Shown one piece after another: positions 1 to 11,155 of a stretch of DNA of 64,000 nucleotides. Below the pieces are notes generated by a model. That model saw only the letters and a program-made list of their open reading frames with translations. It was not told where the DNA came from and ran no database searches. A program made the translations under genes and the position numbers. How positions within the stretch are numbered: the first letter of the stretch is position 1; every line of letters begins with the position of its first letter. This stretch comes from Catonia carolina (Eukaryota > Arthropoda > Insecta > Hemiptera > Achilidae), in the NCBI GenBank assembly GCA_035578175.1, contig JAQMRL010000001.1, positions 431,285,545 through 431,349,544 of the forward strand, written 5' to 3'.

Positions 1-840
1 TCTACTTCAAAATAGTTTAAGGAGTCTCTTGGGTTAAGAAAATCTCATGTAAGTTATTTTAGTTAAGTTTCTGTAAGAGGGAATAGTTAATGTCTATTTT
101 GTCCTTGAACTTTCAATAAATTCTAGTAAACTTACTCTCATTTATAAGTTGTATTTTTTAAAATTTTCATTCTACTGAAATTAAATTGTCAATAGGCTAC
201 TAAAATTAGTTCGTAATATTGTGTTATACCAAATTAAAGGTTTATGTACCTAAGCATTAGTTATTGAAATATTTTTCTCTTTATATTGCTGAAGACTGTA
301 AACAAATTATTTTATAGCGAGGTAGCATTGTTTTTATATAAATCAATCCCGATAAACTGTATACTTTGCGTGAAGGACTTTGAATACAAATGAATAAAGT
401 AATAAAATGATCAAATGATTAAAGTAAAGAATCCAAATACTGTTTGAAATGAGAATAAATTTATGAATATTGTAGAATTGTATAGCAACTCCTAATTATT
501 CCAACCCATCCTAGTACATGGTTTTATCCATAGTTAGATGGGATAATTTCCACCACCTCTAGCGTAATAGGATAGTAGTTTACTGTAAGAAATTTTTTAT
601 TATCGTAATTTATTTTTTATGCAATGTGTAATATTATGGGAATTAATAAATAAATGAATTTAATTAAATAGTTATATTCTAGAAATGGCTTAAGGAATAA
701 ATAATTGTTCATTGTAAGAAATTGTGTATTCTATAAAGCCTTGTGTATTGACCACTGGGTTGCGATGAATGAAATGTTTTGAATTGGAATTCTCAGAAAC
801 TGAAACCAGTAGAGACGTTTGTTTTTATTTTTTTCTATTA
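1..840. other. AT-rich sequence without a recognised feature
   Basis: I see no ORF of useful length, no terminal repeats and no similarity to the repeat families found elsewhere in the window. It is probably ordinary intergenic or intronic DNA. Confidence 0.5.
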
Positions 841-1086
841 TGTTCCAGCAAAATGGATAAAGTATTATAAGGGTTCAAATTGTTTGGAGAATCTATCAGA
901 CCGTAGGTATAAAAACAGTTGGCGCCTTTGTAGTGAGTTAGTTAGTACTTGATTTGTGAATGAAAAGTGTTGTCGAGCGTTTAGAAGTACTGTCGATCAG
1001 CTCTGATCACATTAATAGTGTGAGTGCGTGCGGGTTTTGCAAATGTTGAGGACAAATAAACCATTGTTTTGATTTTTATACTGGCA
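841..1086 (+). promoter_or_regulatory. Candidate promoter or short solo LTR
   Basis: A TATA box (TATAAAAA, 908-915) is followed about 25-30 bp later by an initiator-like stretch, and a poly(A) signal AATAAA lies at 1055-1060. This TATA, transcribed segment, poly(A) order is that of a short LTR. The segment can be framed as TGTTCCAG...CTGGCA, but the flanks (CTATTA and TTATCT) do not give a clean target-site duplication, so the LTR reading is an inference. The alternative is a host promoter. Confidence 0.35.
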
Positions 1087-1402
1087 TTATCTTACGGTTA
1101 AGTTTACGTTTTTTAATTCATTTAATTGAGGTAATATAATTGTATTTGTTAGAAAGATAAGTATACGAATTCATTTTATTAGTAAAATTTATTGATTTTA
1201 AAAGCAATTATTTGATTGTTTTTAGTAAGTCTGTTTATTATTTATCAATCCCAGATCCCAAACGATCCTAGGCTTAGGTGTTACAATATGGTTTTGAAAA
1301 TAAAATATATACCTTGTCCCTAATTTAAACAAAACTACATTATTTCTTTGTTTCTGTAAGTTTCTTTATAAGTGTTCTGAAATATTAATTTTTGTGTTTT
1401 AG

Positions 1403-1445
1403 GTGCGCTGATGAGGGCAGTCACGTCTATCTAATAACGTTAATG
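1403..1445 (+). other. Candidate 43-bp mini-exon
   Basis: The segment is preceded by a polypyrimidine run ending TTTTAG and followed by GTAAGATT, so it has a strong acceptor and a good donor. It lies about 0.5 kb downstream of the TATA box at 908, in the same orientation. It has no long reading frame, so it could be a noncoding or 5' UTR exon, or a chance pairing of splice-like signals. Confidence 0.2.
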
Positions 1446-2477
1446 GTAAGATTCTTGTACAATTTTTCTTTTAGTAAAAGCCTATCATTTGTCAAATTGT
1501 GTTATAGGCCCTATATGTTAATTTTTGGTCATATATAAATGAATGAGTGTCTACATACATTGTTTGTTTTAATGACATTATTAAAAGTAAAACACAATTG
1601 ACGAACTATTACTATATATTTTAACTGTAAAATATTATGTAAGCTGCTTATTAGGTTAATTTGGATACATAATAGAATTATATATTTCTATCTAGTCTAC
1701 AAAAATACATATTAGCTCTTCTAACAAAAAAATAATCAAGATTATAGTCAGTAAAGATAATTTGGTAAATTTGAAAAGTTTATGTCAAGCCCGAGTTGTC
1801 TTTACGGTAGCAAAACGTGAAAAGTAGATCGCAGGCTTTTAACATGCGATACTTTAGATTTGTTTTGGGTTAATACATGAATAAACTAAAAATAAAATTC
1901 AGAAGAACATAGGAAACTTGGGATCTGTAATCTAAATGAAAAAGTTCAGAAGTGTAGATAAACAGTTGGTTGACCAATAAGAAAGAAAGACTAAATCAAG
2001 GCTCCAAAATATAACAGTCATGTCTACAAAAAAAATGGTAAAAGAAATTTAGAGTTGACAGACAATATTCTGTTAATATTAGCTTTAATATAGATTACAA
2101 ACGTCCAGATAGGTTAGCTAAATCAAAAGTAAAAAATTAAATTAAAATTAATGAACTGGCTTCAAGTATATTAACACACTTACTAGTAAAGCCAATTAAC
2201 TAAACTCCAAGTATTTTTAAAGTTACAATAATACTGCGTTTAGCTGATGAAGCCGTTCCATGAATCAATGACTCATGTTGTAGGATAAGAGCTAATTCAG
2301 TAATTTTTTTTTTTTTTTTGAATAACTGTAAATCTACGATCTGCTCTCATAGAACAATGAGTAGATGTGTTGTAAGTATAAATCTTGAGTAAGTAATACC
2401 CCTTGGTATTACTCTGTAAAATTTCCCATTTTGTTGAAGTGATCTTGCGATCGTAAAATAAATTACACAATCACATA

Positions 2478-2760
2478 TTAAAATAAATCTGTAGGGTGTA
2501 GTCTGCATAGTCTTCTGTGTGTTCCACTGTTGTCTAGGAGATTGATGGCTTCTGGATTCTGGTGATTTTCAAGTCTTGTTTGGTAACTGGTGCAAAATTT
2601 CTGTATAGCTTCGTGTACCGTGGGAGTGTTCGTGTCTCTGTGCAATATAGTGTTGGATATGTACCAAGGTGAGTCCATGATGTTTCGAAGTATTTTTGAC
2701 TGAAACCGTTGAATTATTTCAATGTTACTGTGACTTGCTGTGCCCCAGTATATAAATTCA
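2478..2760 (-). pseudogene. Jockey-type LINE reverse transcriptase, C-terminal remnant
   Basis: One open frame of about 94 codons reads leftward and ends at a TAA at 2478-2480. It carries the hallmark C-terminal region of jockey-like non-LTR polymerases: a YWGTAS motif, QRFQSKILR, then SPWYISN and a degenerate NH-P-LNLLDN segment. The catalytic RT core is missing because the copy is 5' truncated at about 2760, where a 91-bp tandem array begins a few tens of bases later. The same C-terminal block recurs at 18.7, 20.3, 22.6, 27.5, 29.8, 57.7 and 61.2 kb. It is certainly non-functional. The family is clear; the exact subfamily is not. Confidence 0.85.
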
Positions 2761-2788
2761 GTAATAAAATTTTATTTATACTTATTAA

Positions 2789-3158
2789 TTTGACAAAAAT
2801 TTTAATGATGATGTAATAATAAAATTGGGATTTGTGCACTATTACAATGATCTATATTTTAGGCAAGTATACTTTTTTATTTGACAAAAATTTTAATGAT
2901 GATGTAATAATAAAATTGGGATTTGTGCACTATTACAATGATCTATATTTTAGGCAAGTATACTTTTTTATTTGACAAAAATTTTAATGATGATGTAATA
3001 ATAAAATTGGGATTTGTGCACTATTACAATGATCTATATTTTAGGCAAGTATACTTTTTTATTTGACAAAAATTTTAATGATGATGTAATAATAAAATTG
3101 GGATTTGTGCACTATTACAATGATCTATATTTTAGGCAAGTATACTTTCTTATTTACA
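2789..3158 (+). repeat. 91-bp tandem repeat, about four copies
   Basis: The anchor TGACAAAAAT recurs at 2791, 2882, 2973 and 3064, exactly 91 bp apart, and the copies look essentially identical. A degraded piece of the unit flanks the left end, and the last copy ends near 3158. Since 91 is not a multiple of three, the apparent 63-residue ORF at 3014-3205 reads successive units in different frames and is not a gene. Near identity of the units suggests recent expansion. Confidence 0.95.
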
Positions 3159-3159
3159 C

Positions 3160-4200
3160 AGTCAATTTACAAGCTGTATTTACATTTAGAAATTCTAATA
3201 AATGAGTTGACCACTAAGAAAACTACCAAAATCTCTGTTGTCTCTTGGATAAAGTAATATTCCTGCAAAGAATTATGAAAGAATAAAATTCGTAAATTGC
3301 AATTAAGTTAAAATTTTATTTTATTACGTATAATTGTTGATAATTTTGTGGTATAAATACATTTGAATTATGTATAAGTCTAGTGTGATGAGTCTTAATT
3401 TAAAAGAAGTCTGATGGACGTTTGTACTTCAATCATCTTATTTTTAAATTATCATGTTAATTTACATTATCATAGTTGTAGTAGAATTCTAATTTTCTAT
3501 GAAATAACACATCTGGAAACTGCAGTACTCTTTAATTATTTTTCTTTTTGTCACAGTGGTTAGGTTCATTTATAATAAATTGTGTTTAAGTTCATAATGT
3601 TTGGTTTTTATTTTTTAGATATACCCGTCAATAAGCATAAAAATTTCTTTTTCAACCGCTACCGAATGCTGATGTTGGAATCTTAGGTGTCCCTCCACAG
3701 CTTGTAACAAAATAATTATTCATTGTACACTGATGATGCCAGCTAAAAGCTTTTCCATTGAAGTGCGAAATATAGTAAATCCCGGAAAACTTGCCCAGTT
3801 AAAGTTAATGAAAATTATTAATTAAATAAATGAAAAGACAAATTAAATTTTATTGACTTCATGTTGTTAATAAATAAATATTAACGACTAAAAATGGTAT
3901 TCGTAAAGTAAATATTAGTACTAAAAAATAATAATAACAATTAACAAATTAATTTCTAGAATAGAATTTAAAAAACGAAATAAATGACAATTAAATAAAA
4001 ACATTTTTTTTACGTTAGCTATGATGAGTATAAAGAAGTTATTTGAATGAATTTATATAATTAAAAATAAAATGTACTACTAATAATAATAATACCTATT
4101 ATTATAGTAATATACGTGTAATAATACTATCATTATTATATTTTTAATAAATGTAGGCCTACTACTGTTGAAGGACTACAGTGAACTATTGGTTTACCGC
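3160..4200. other. AT-rich interval with few signals
   Basis: There is no credible ORF. A stretch near 3735-3770 (CTGATGATGCCAGC then AAAGC) resembles motifs seen in degenerate retroelement tails but cannot be assigned. Short AAT/ATT-rich runs lie at about 4075-4145. Confidence 0.4.
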
Positions 4201-4202
4201 AG

Positions 4203-4485
4203 TAAGATTAATAATAAACCCTATGACACAATGAGATAAAGATGATGTGTATGACGTGCAAATGAGGTGTAGTTTTCAGACTCAGAACGACTGTTGTTTA
4301 GAGAGTAGAATTAATTGAACTCCAACCATGAAAGTACACCGGTAACAACTGTCTAGTATTCTTATCCGAAAGAAGTAATTACCGTTACTACGATTTAAAC
4401 TACGAAACCTATGTCTCCAAAAATCAGTAGTTAAAAAGCTGACTCACGGCGACAATTTTACAAAATTAGACCAACTCGGTGGGGT
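4203..4485 (-). mobile_element. tRNA-derived SINE, family B, minus-strand copy
   Basis: Read on the minus strand this aligns along its length with the copy at 24060-24312. Shared blocks are the GAGTCAGCT head region, GGAGACATAGGTT, a TACTAGACAGT block, ATGGTTGGA, and a tail with CTACACCTCATTTGCACGTCA. The tRNA-like head is more degraded than in the 24-kb copy. Confidence 0.75.
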
Positions 4486-4584
4486 TAGCATATTCTGACT
4501 GAGAATTTGTGTACCGTTCATAAAACAGGAAGAAAATGTAATATTTTTAATGTTAATGTTACATAAGTGATTATTGTTATTTTA

Positions 4585-4702
4585 TTAATTTTTTTTAATT
4601 TATTTTACATCGCAACAACTGGAAATGTCATTAGCGACGACTTTGGGGTGTAACTATATACAATGGAGGATGAAATAATTTTTTGTAACGTATGAAAATA
4701 TT
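4585..4702 (-). mobile_element. tRNA-derived SINE, family A, head-less 3' part
   Basis: The reverse complement matches the 3' body of the SINE at 5694-5893: ATACGTTACAAAAATTATTT, an ACACCCCAAAGTCGTCGCTAAT block and a TTGCGATGTAAAATAAATT end. The tRNA-like head is absent, as expected of a 5'-truncated retroposed copy. Confidence 0.8.
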
Positions 4703-4709
4703 ATTAGTA

Positions 4710-5690
4710 TTATTATAAATATTATTATTAGTAATATTATTAGTGTTTATTATAATTCTATAAGTAATTTAAATTATTTTCAACCTACACATGTATACTT
4801 ATCATAATAGCACTCCTAATATTATAGTTTATAATTTTTAAGTCATTTTCTAACAATCATTATTTACGTTGAATATAATAAAATTATATGAGTATGACTA
4901 AAATATTTGTTTTTGAGCGGGAAGAATCATCCTTTCTAATCTTTAACAGTATTTTTGAATTAAACTATTTTATCTTGAATGTTATGCTGACATTTCATAT
5001 ATCATGCCCGTTTATATTTTTATTCTGAATGAGAAATTCTCTAGATCTAATATATCTACACACGACACTGACCACATTTTCGACATCATTAATTTCAGAT
5101 CCGTCTTTTTGTAAAAGTTTCACAAGTAGATTTTCAGCCTACATGATTAATAGCACAATATTGTGCGTGACAAATAAAGATTTAGACAACTTTATTTATT
5201 CGTTCTAAGTGAAAGCTATATAAAACAGATTGAATAGTCTAACAAATAAATTAACTTTATATATCTTTCTTTTTAATATAGTAGTAATAATAATATTTTA
5301 TTATCAAAAGTGTAGTAAAGTTTTCAGTTATATTTTTAATTATATATTTTTTACAATCGGTATAAATTCTATGAGTTTGAAAGTAATAGTTAAAAAGGAG
5401 ATACCATCCAATGATAGTGCCCTTATGAAAATTCTTGAATTTCAAGTTTATCAATCAATTTTTAAGTCCAGTTACATGTTTATTTAAATAAATTTGATAA
5501 AATCGTACAAAAGAGAGTTAAGAAACAATAAAATTGAAACAAAAATAATAAGATAAAGCTTAGTAAGAAATTAACAATAAAAAAGTAAAAAAGTACAAAA
5601 CAAAATTAAAACCATAAAGAGATTAAAACATCAACAAAAGTAAGTTTACATGCAGTGAAATAGGACTTCAATAAAAACAAAAGTAAAATA
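4710..5690. other. AT-rich sequence, no gene seen
   Basis: Overlapping short ORFs on both strands (about 5230-5490) are AT-driven, rich in Ile/Phe/Tyr/Lys, lack recognisable domains, and appear to be chance frames. Confidence 0.45.
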
Positions 5691-5693
5691 AAA

Positions 5694-5893
5694 GCCGGCC
5701 GCATTGGCGTAGTTGGTAACGTGCTCGCCTCTCATCATGTGGTCTTGGGTTCGAATCCCACTTGGGCACGGCATATTATCATACGTTACAAAAATTATTT
5801 CATCCTCATTACGTACAGTTACACCCCAATGTCGTCGATAATGACCTTGCAGTTGATGCGACGTTAAATTAAAAAAAATTTAAAAAAAAGTAA
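5694..5893 (+). mobile_element. tRNA-derived SINE, family A, complete
   Basis: The head has an A box (TGGCGTAGTTGGTAACGTG) and, about 35 bp on, a perfect B box (GGTTCGAATCC), i.e. an internal RNA polymerase III promoter derived from a tRNA. The head is followed by a tRNA-unrelated body containing TTACACCCCAATGTCGTCG and TTGATGCGACG, and an A/T-rich tail (TTAAATTAAAAAAAATTTAAA). It is not a functional tRNA: it opens with GCCGGCC and does not fold as one. Related pieces occur at 4.6, 11.6, 38.5 and 44.7 kb. Confidence 0.9.
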
Positions 5894-6724
5894 GATGTTC
5901 GGTAAATTAATTGAGCCAATCGTCCTGATTAGCTTATTTTAATGTCTTGCTAATTTTCTGTAGAACGATGATAGTAGACCTATTATTGTTTTATTGTGTC
6001 TAATACTACGTAAAAACTTATAGGTAATTGTAATTATTCTCTAGTTTCAGACTTACAAAGAAGAGTCTGTTATAATATGAATTGCTCTAAACTGGAAGAC
6101 TGTAATCGAGATATATTACTCAGTTTAGTGGATCCGTGTACGTGGGTACCATATGTCTAAATTGGTTTCAGAATATAATGATGTAGCTTTAATTTTTTGA
6201 TAAAGGGAGAAAGACATTCCTGGCAATTATAATGTGTAAGCATTTTGTTCTATGAGTGAAATTTTGTAATTTTAGTGAAAAGTAAGGTTTCCATGTTAGT
6301 CTTTTGTCAAAAGTGATTGCTTAAATCATAGACCTAAGTGCATAAGTCGTGGGATGGATGTTGTTGTTTGTGTAAACTAAAGGACATGTTTAAGGCCGTA
6401 GGGTGAAGTTAATTTAATTTAATTTTGTAGGATAGACCTTAATTTTCTACTTCTGTGGCATTCAGAAGTCCCGTAAGTAGTGATACTGCAAATTACGTGA
6501 AACATACACAACAGATTCATTTCTGGAAAGAATTTCTGTATCGTCTACAAGTAGCAAAGGAACACTGTTGTTTGTTCTGTAGTAGACAAATTCCTTGTGA
6601 AGACGCTGTTTTGAATATAAAAGGTTGCAGGTTCATGTGGAACTCCCGTTCTGAAAATAAGAAATGATTTTAAAATTAGATAGATAATTTTATATTTTTA
6701 AATAATTAATAATAATAGCATTAT

Positions 6725-7348
6725 CTTATAATAGTTTATCTTTAAATGCCAAAATTAAACATTACAATAAAGTAATCAAACCAACAATTTTATATGCCAG
6801 TGAGACCTTTGACACTTAACAAGAAAACAGACATGAAAAGCTTAAAGAAGGAAGAAAGAAAAATAATTAGAAAAATTCTTGGACCTAGATGGACCGAAAA
6901 CGGGTACAGATTACAGAGAACGTCGAAAATTGAAGAATATTCCAACATAGAGACAGAAATGAGGAAAAGACGCCTTCAATTTTATGGCCAAATTATGAGA
7001 CTTCCTGATAATAGACTCACACAGAGAATAGTAAAATATGTATCATCACTTGATAATGGGGCGGGGAATGAATGCAAAGTGTTAAAAAAGATTTAGAATT
7101 GGCCAAAATCACCAAAGAAGAAATTCTCATAAGAGACAATTTTAGAACAAAAGTTAAAAAATGGGAGGTTAAACCAGAGACAAAAGCTCCAAGACCCGGA
7201 ACATAGTGGAGTGAACAGAGAAAAGCTGAATTCTCACAGAGAATGAAAAACTGGTGGGCGGATAAAAAGGACAAGAAATCTCAAAAACAAACCAGATTTA
7301 CTTAGCGTCTTCCACTTCGGGAGCTTTACGACTAATAATAATAATAAT
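6725..7348 (+). mobile_element. 5'-truncated RTE-like LINE with TSD and (AAT)n tail
   Basis: The insertion ends in an (AAT)n tail and is bracketed by a direct repeat: TAATAATAATAGCATTAT ends at 6724 on the left and at 7362 on the right. Part of this 18-bp match overlaps the AAT tail, so the true target-site duplication is at least about 11 bp. Only about the last 0.6 kb of the element was inserted, typical of incomplete target-primed reverse transcription. Confidence 0.8.
6744..7306 (+). pseudogene. RTE-like endonuclease/reverse transcriptase, C-terminal remnant
   Basis: The fragment begins in the block after the RT core (KIKHYNKVIKPTILYASE), shifts frame near 6807, continues for about 95 codons (TLNKKTD, EERKIIRKILGPR, RRLQFYGQIMRLP), shifts again near 7083, and ends with VKKDLELAKI and WSEQRKAEFSQRMKNWW. 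These are the usual landmarks of insect RTE-like 'endonuclease-reverse transcriptase' proteins. At least two frameshifts and an internal stop (after PRPGT) make it dead. The catalytic FADD-type motif lies upstream and is not present. Confidence 0.85.
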
Positions 7349-7362
7349 AATAATAGCATTAT

Positions 7363-8940
7363 TGAAAAACAATAATAAAATGTTAAATTGTTCTATCGTA
7401 TTTAGTTGCAAATTAGTCATCAAAATACACACGGAAAATTAAACTTCCTTTAGAAATAAAGTGCAACGTTTTAAAAAGTAATAATGATAAAATAATAAAA
7501 AATAAAATTGCGGTTATATTAAGTTAGAAATTGTTTTCAACACGAGTGAATGGAATGATTGAGCATAAAGAGCGGTATGGTACTTCGTATTTCTAAAATC
7601 GCCCCACAAATACGGGGAATATCCTTTTTTTCCCGACCCTTATATTCACAAACTTTACTGAAAGTTAACATATTCTGTTCTGGAATAAAAGGAAAGAGAA
7701 TAGCAATAAAACTTTTAAAAGTTTCACAAGTTTGTAAAAGCTATTTGGAAGAATAGTTCAATTCTCGACTGATTTATGGGCTGCAATAGTTTTGTTATAA
7801 CTTATGTATGTAACATATATTTATTCCCTATTCACTTACATCAATTACTTGTACTTTATTACAGTTCTATTGGAAAATTAATTTTATCATTAATCTATTA
7901 ATTAAATTTTACCACTTTAACTTTAATTGCATTGAATCTACCAAGGAAACCGTAGATATTTCATTATTCCCACAAAATATCTATATATGAAATGTTTTAA
8001 CATGAATCATTTGCAAATAAAACTTGAGTTTTTGTTGTCTTAAATTCAGTCTTTACAGATATTTCCCCTACTTCACCATTCTTTCATTAAATTATATTTC
8101 TTCTTACTTCTGAAAAGACACGTTCTCTTATTTTAATTTCTTCGGGTATTTTCAACCCAAAAAAATCTACATTTTAATCCTGTTTTATTATGGTCCTTAT
8201 TTTTCCACTCCCGTTTACTGTTTTTCATTTTGAAATTAGTGAAATTTCTCGTTACAAAATGCCTGATACTGATCTTTGCAGCTCCATGATATGTAACCAA
8301 TGAAATATTGCACAACAATTTAAACCTGCTTTTGATAAAAGAAGAAATTAAACAACGTAAAAAAACCATTTAAAAAAGTTATAAGTGCATCAAAATTTTT
8401 TCGCAATCAACCTCATTAACAACAGCAAAGATACTCACAGACTGAAGTGTTTTAAAATATTGGACTTACATTAAAGTTTTAGTTAATAATTTAATTTATT
8501 TCTACTTCTCCTACCTACTAATCACCGTCAATTATAATCAGCATCATTGTCATCTCCATCATGGTCATCGCCATCTTCGGCTTCAACTACTTAGCCTAAT
8601 TTCAAAGTATGAATGCACAGTTCAGAGTTAAGTTTTTCATTTTTTGTTCAGAGTTGTTATTTTATTGAACCAAACTACTGAGTCTTTTTATTTTTTTCAC
8701 AAATGTTACCTATATTATTCACTTCTTTATTTAAATGAACACTTATTAGTTTTCCAGTAATTCCTTTTTCTAGCTGAACAATTACCTATTCCCTGCAAGT
8801 CAAGTTAGGTACAACTTAAGTATTTTCAAGGAACATACAAAGTATTACTAGTATTGTAGAGTTGCTTTGAACATCTACTTGGCCGAATTTAACAACTAAG
8901 AAGTGTGAAGCATTATAGCTGTTAAACATTTAAGTTCCAC
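7363..8940. other. AT-rich sequence without recognised features
   Basis: Short frames at 7559-7756 (+) and 8133-8369 (-) have no recognisable domain or homologous copy in the window and are probably chance ORFs. A trinucleotide-biased patch (CATCATTGTCATC...) lies at about 8540-8585. Confidence 0.4.
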
Positions 8941-8949
8941 ACTTCTAAT

Positions 8950-9108
8950 GTCCCATAACAGGGAGGTGAAGTGTTAATTTTTTTGCACTTGATCTGCTAC
9001 TTCCAGGGCTACAAAGGTAGTTATGTTTCTTATCACATGGTCACCCAATCATATGACTGAAACATAAGAACAGAAGAGATAGAGATGTAAGAGATTCTAG
9101 TCACTAAG
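8950..9108 (+). mobile_element. CAA-tailed SINE-like repeat, 5' part
   Basis: Matches the first 40% of the family seen complete at 48502-48898: CCCATAACAGGG, TTGCACTTGATCTGCT, CCAGGGCTACAAA, GTTTCTTATCACATGGTCA, ATGACTGAA, GAAGAGATAGAGATGTAA. It stops before the middle section. Confidence 0.75.
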
Positions 9109-9664
9109 AACATGATTATTCAGATTTTTTATATCTTTGCTTTGATTTATTATAATTACAATGAAAAAACTGATTGTAAAAGTATTCCAATTTGTCAAAG
9201 AAATAATTTGTAAAGGGAGTCTTTAATTTTAGCGCGTAATCTAAGTTTTCTGTAAATACTCGGAAATAACCACATGTTATAGACCAGTCTACTTACTGTA
9301 TCTCTTTGGTACATTCTCACAACAAATGTATTAAAAATGAAACACAAAACAAAAAAATTCATTTACAATTTTATTCCCTATTTATGTTTTTCTTTTCATC
9401 GTGAAATCGTTTTATATTGTTTACTCAATTTAATTTTCCGATAAAAATCTTTAATTTTGCGTTTTCTGTTACTGTTATGTTATGGATTTTTAACAACAGG
9501 ATAAATATCTTGATTGCATTTTGCGTGAGATAAAATAGATTTTATTATTTGATAAATTATTTAATCAAAACGTAGTAATTAAAAATTGAGATGCTATTTG
9601 ATATAGTGAATTTTCATTATGATTTTGGATGAATAAAAAAAAAAAACATATACGTACAAAATAT

Positions 9665-10096
9665 TGTTACAACCCGTTATATTAAAGTAAAATTGTAAAC
9701 TTTTATTTAATTAATTCACATATAGTTATTTAACACAATTATTTGACAAGAACTAAAAACTAACCTTTACAAACGACAACAATGAACATGAATTTATGAA
9801 AATAAGTTATTAAACATTGAAAATAATACAGTTCACGCAATTAATTAACAATAAAATAAAATAGACAATATCCCTTACCAAATTAAACATTAAATAACAA
9901 TGTCTGCTGACAAAATAACAAACTTCACCGTAACGAAGATTCCCGTACAATTTAGACCACTAACACGTCAGCCATTCCAACCGCGGCCGCGTCCCAACAA
10001 TGGAAACCTTAGTTTTTATATTTAACCAGTCAGCTGTTTATGAGAAGCTGATTTTATTTGACCAGCTGATTTTATTTTCGCCACTTCGTTATAACA
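9665..10096 (-). mobile_element. Solo LTR, 432 bp, TSD ATAT
   Basis: The segment starts TGTTACAACC, ends CGTTATAACA (TG...CA with TGTTA/TAACA inverted termini), and is flanked by a perfect 4-bp duplication ATAT at 9661-9664 and 10097-10100. On the minus strand it carries a TATA box (complement of 10012-10020) at a distance from the ends expected of U3/R, so the element probably reads leftward. No internal retroviral-type coding sequence flanks it, so it is a solo LTR left by recombination. A 4-bp duplication suits Ty3/gypsy-type integration, but the family is not established. Confidence 0.7.
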
Positions 10097-10107
10097 ATAT
10101 GTTTACA

Positions 10108-10166
10108 ACCAATTCAACTACTACCCAAACGATTGATTTAACAGCTAATGTTGCGGAAGAAAAGAC
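10108..10166 (+). repeat. Arm of a dispersed inverted repeat (partner 11746-11803)
   Basis: This about 58-bp stretch (CCAATTCAAC, CTACCCAAACGAT, GCTAATGTTG, GGAAGAAAA) recurs in reverse complement at 11746-11803 with only a handful of differences. It lies just outside the solo LTR. Confidence 0.8.
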
Positions 10167-10195
10167 TCTAATAAATTAGTGTATTTTACACATCT

Positions 10196-10335
10196 ATCGT
10201 ATCTGTTCTTAAATGCTTCAGTCATATAATAATTGGCTGTTCATGTGATAAGAAACAGAACTATTATTTTGGCCCTGGAACTAGGAGATGGATTACAAAC
10301 AATTTACCACTCCACCTGCCTGTTATGGGCAAAAT
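10196..10335 (-). mobile_element. CAA-tailed SINE-like repeat, 5' part, minus strand
   Basis: The reverse complement carries the family's landmarks: GCCCATAACAGGCAGGTGGAG, CCAGGGCCAAAATAATAG, GTTTCTTATCACATGAACAGCC and ATGACTGAAGCATT. The middle and tail are missing. Confidence 0.75.
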
Positions 10336-10459
10336 AGATTATTATTGGATGCAATTATTACATTACTTTGAAGTAAAGTAAATATTTACAGTTTTTTGCA
10401 ATCAATTTTTGGACAACATTGATAAATACGATGGCAAATTAAGGTACTCGGCAGACGTA

Positions 10460-10730
10460 ATGTTTTAGTAATTTAAATAATTATCGTTTTGTAAATTTAG
10501 TTTCATTATAAAATTGACTTGAGATCAGTTTTTAATTCATGTTAATTAAATATTTACCAAATCCATTGTTCATTAAAGAATAAATTATAGATGTTTTAGT
10601 AATTTAAATAATTAGCGTTTTTTAAATTTAGTTTCATTATATTTTTAATAAAATTGACTTGAGAACAGTTTTTAATTCATGATAGATCAATATTTACCAA
10701 ATCTATTGTTCTTTAAAGAATAAATTATAA
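10460..10730 (+). repeat. Direct tandem duplication, about 131-bp period
   Basis: ATGTTTTAGTAATTTAAATA starts at 10460 and again at 10591, and both copies continue through AAAATTGACTTGAGA, CAGTTTTTAATTCATG, TATTTACCAAATC and AAAGAATAAATTATA. The second copy has a short AT insertion and scattered substitutions, so the duplication is not very recent. Confidence 0.9.
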
Positions 10731-10914
10731 ATGTCTTCTCCTAATGAACAAAAACTTTATAGTAAACCTAAATTTAAAACGGGTACACTTTCTACCAACA
10801 CATTTATTTGTGTCATCAAATGAGTGATCGGCTTCCTCATATCAATTATGTAGTTTTTTGCATTCAGGAGGCTCCAAAAGGGAGTATAGGACATGTCAAG
10901 ATAAAACTGATAAA

Positions 10915-11155
10915 CAAAAAGTTAATCACAATGATAAATTCATCACTTTCCACCAAAAATTTGTTTCTGCTACTTCTTACTTCAGTAGGCTTGTCATGAA
11001 CCCCTTTGTATCAAATAGCACACAAATTTAAAAAGTTAAAAGTTAAACACAATGATAAATTCATCACTTACCAATAATTTTTGTCCGCTACTGCTTAACT
11101 AAGGAGGCTTGTCATGAACCCCTTTTGTATCAAATAGTACACAATATTTGTTTAA
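10915..11155 (+). repeat. Second direct tandem duplication, about 121-bp period
   Basis: CACAATGATAAATTCATCAC occurs at 10927 and 11048, and both copies continue with GGCTTGTCATGAACCCCTTT and GTATCAAATAG. The small ORF at 10808-10999 spans the first copy and is not supported as a gene. Confidence 0.9.

Noticed and set aside
2791..3154. Regular direct repeats as a possible CRISPR array
   Set aside because: The whole 91-bp unit is repeated with no variable spacers, and the sequence is eukaryotic.
3014..3205. 63-residue ORF in the tandem array
   Set aside because: It reads 91-bp units in shifting frames, so it is a by-product of the repeat.
5694..5770. tRNA gene at the SINE head (also 38.5 and 44.8 kb)
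   Set aside because: A and B boxes are present, but there is no cloverleaf-compatible acceptor stem, and the sequence continues into a repeated SINE body.
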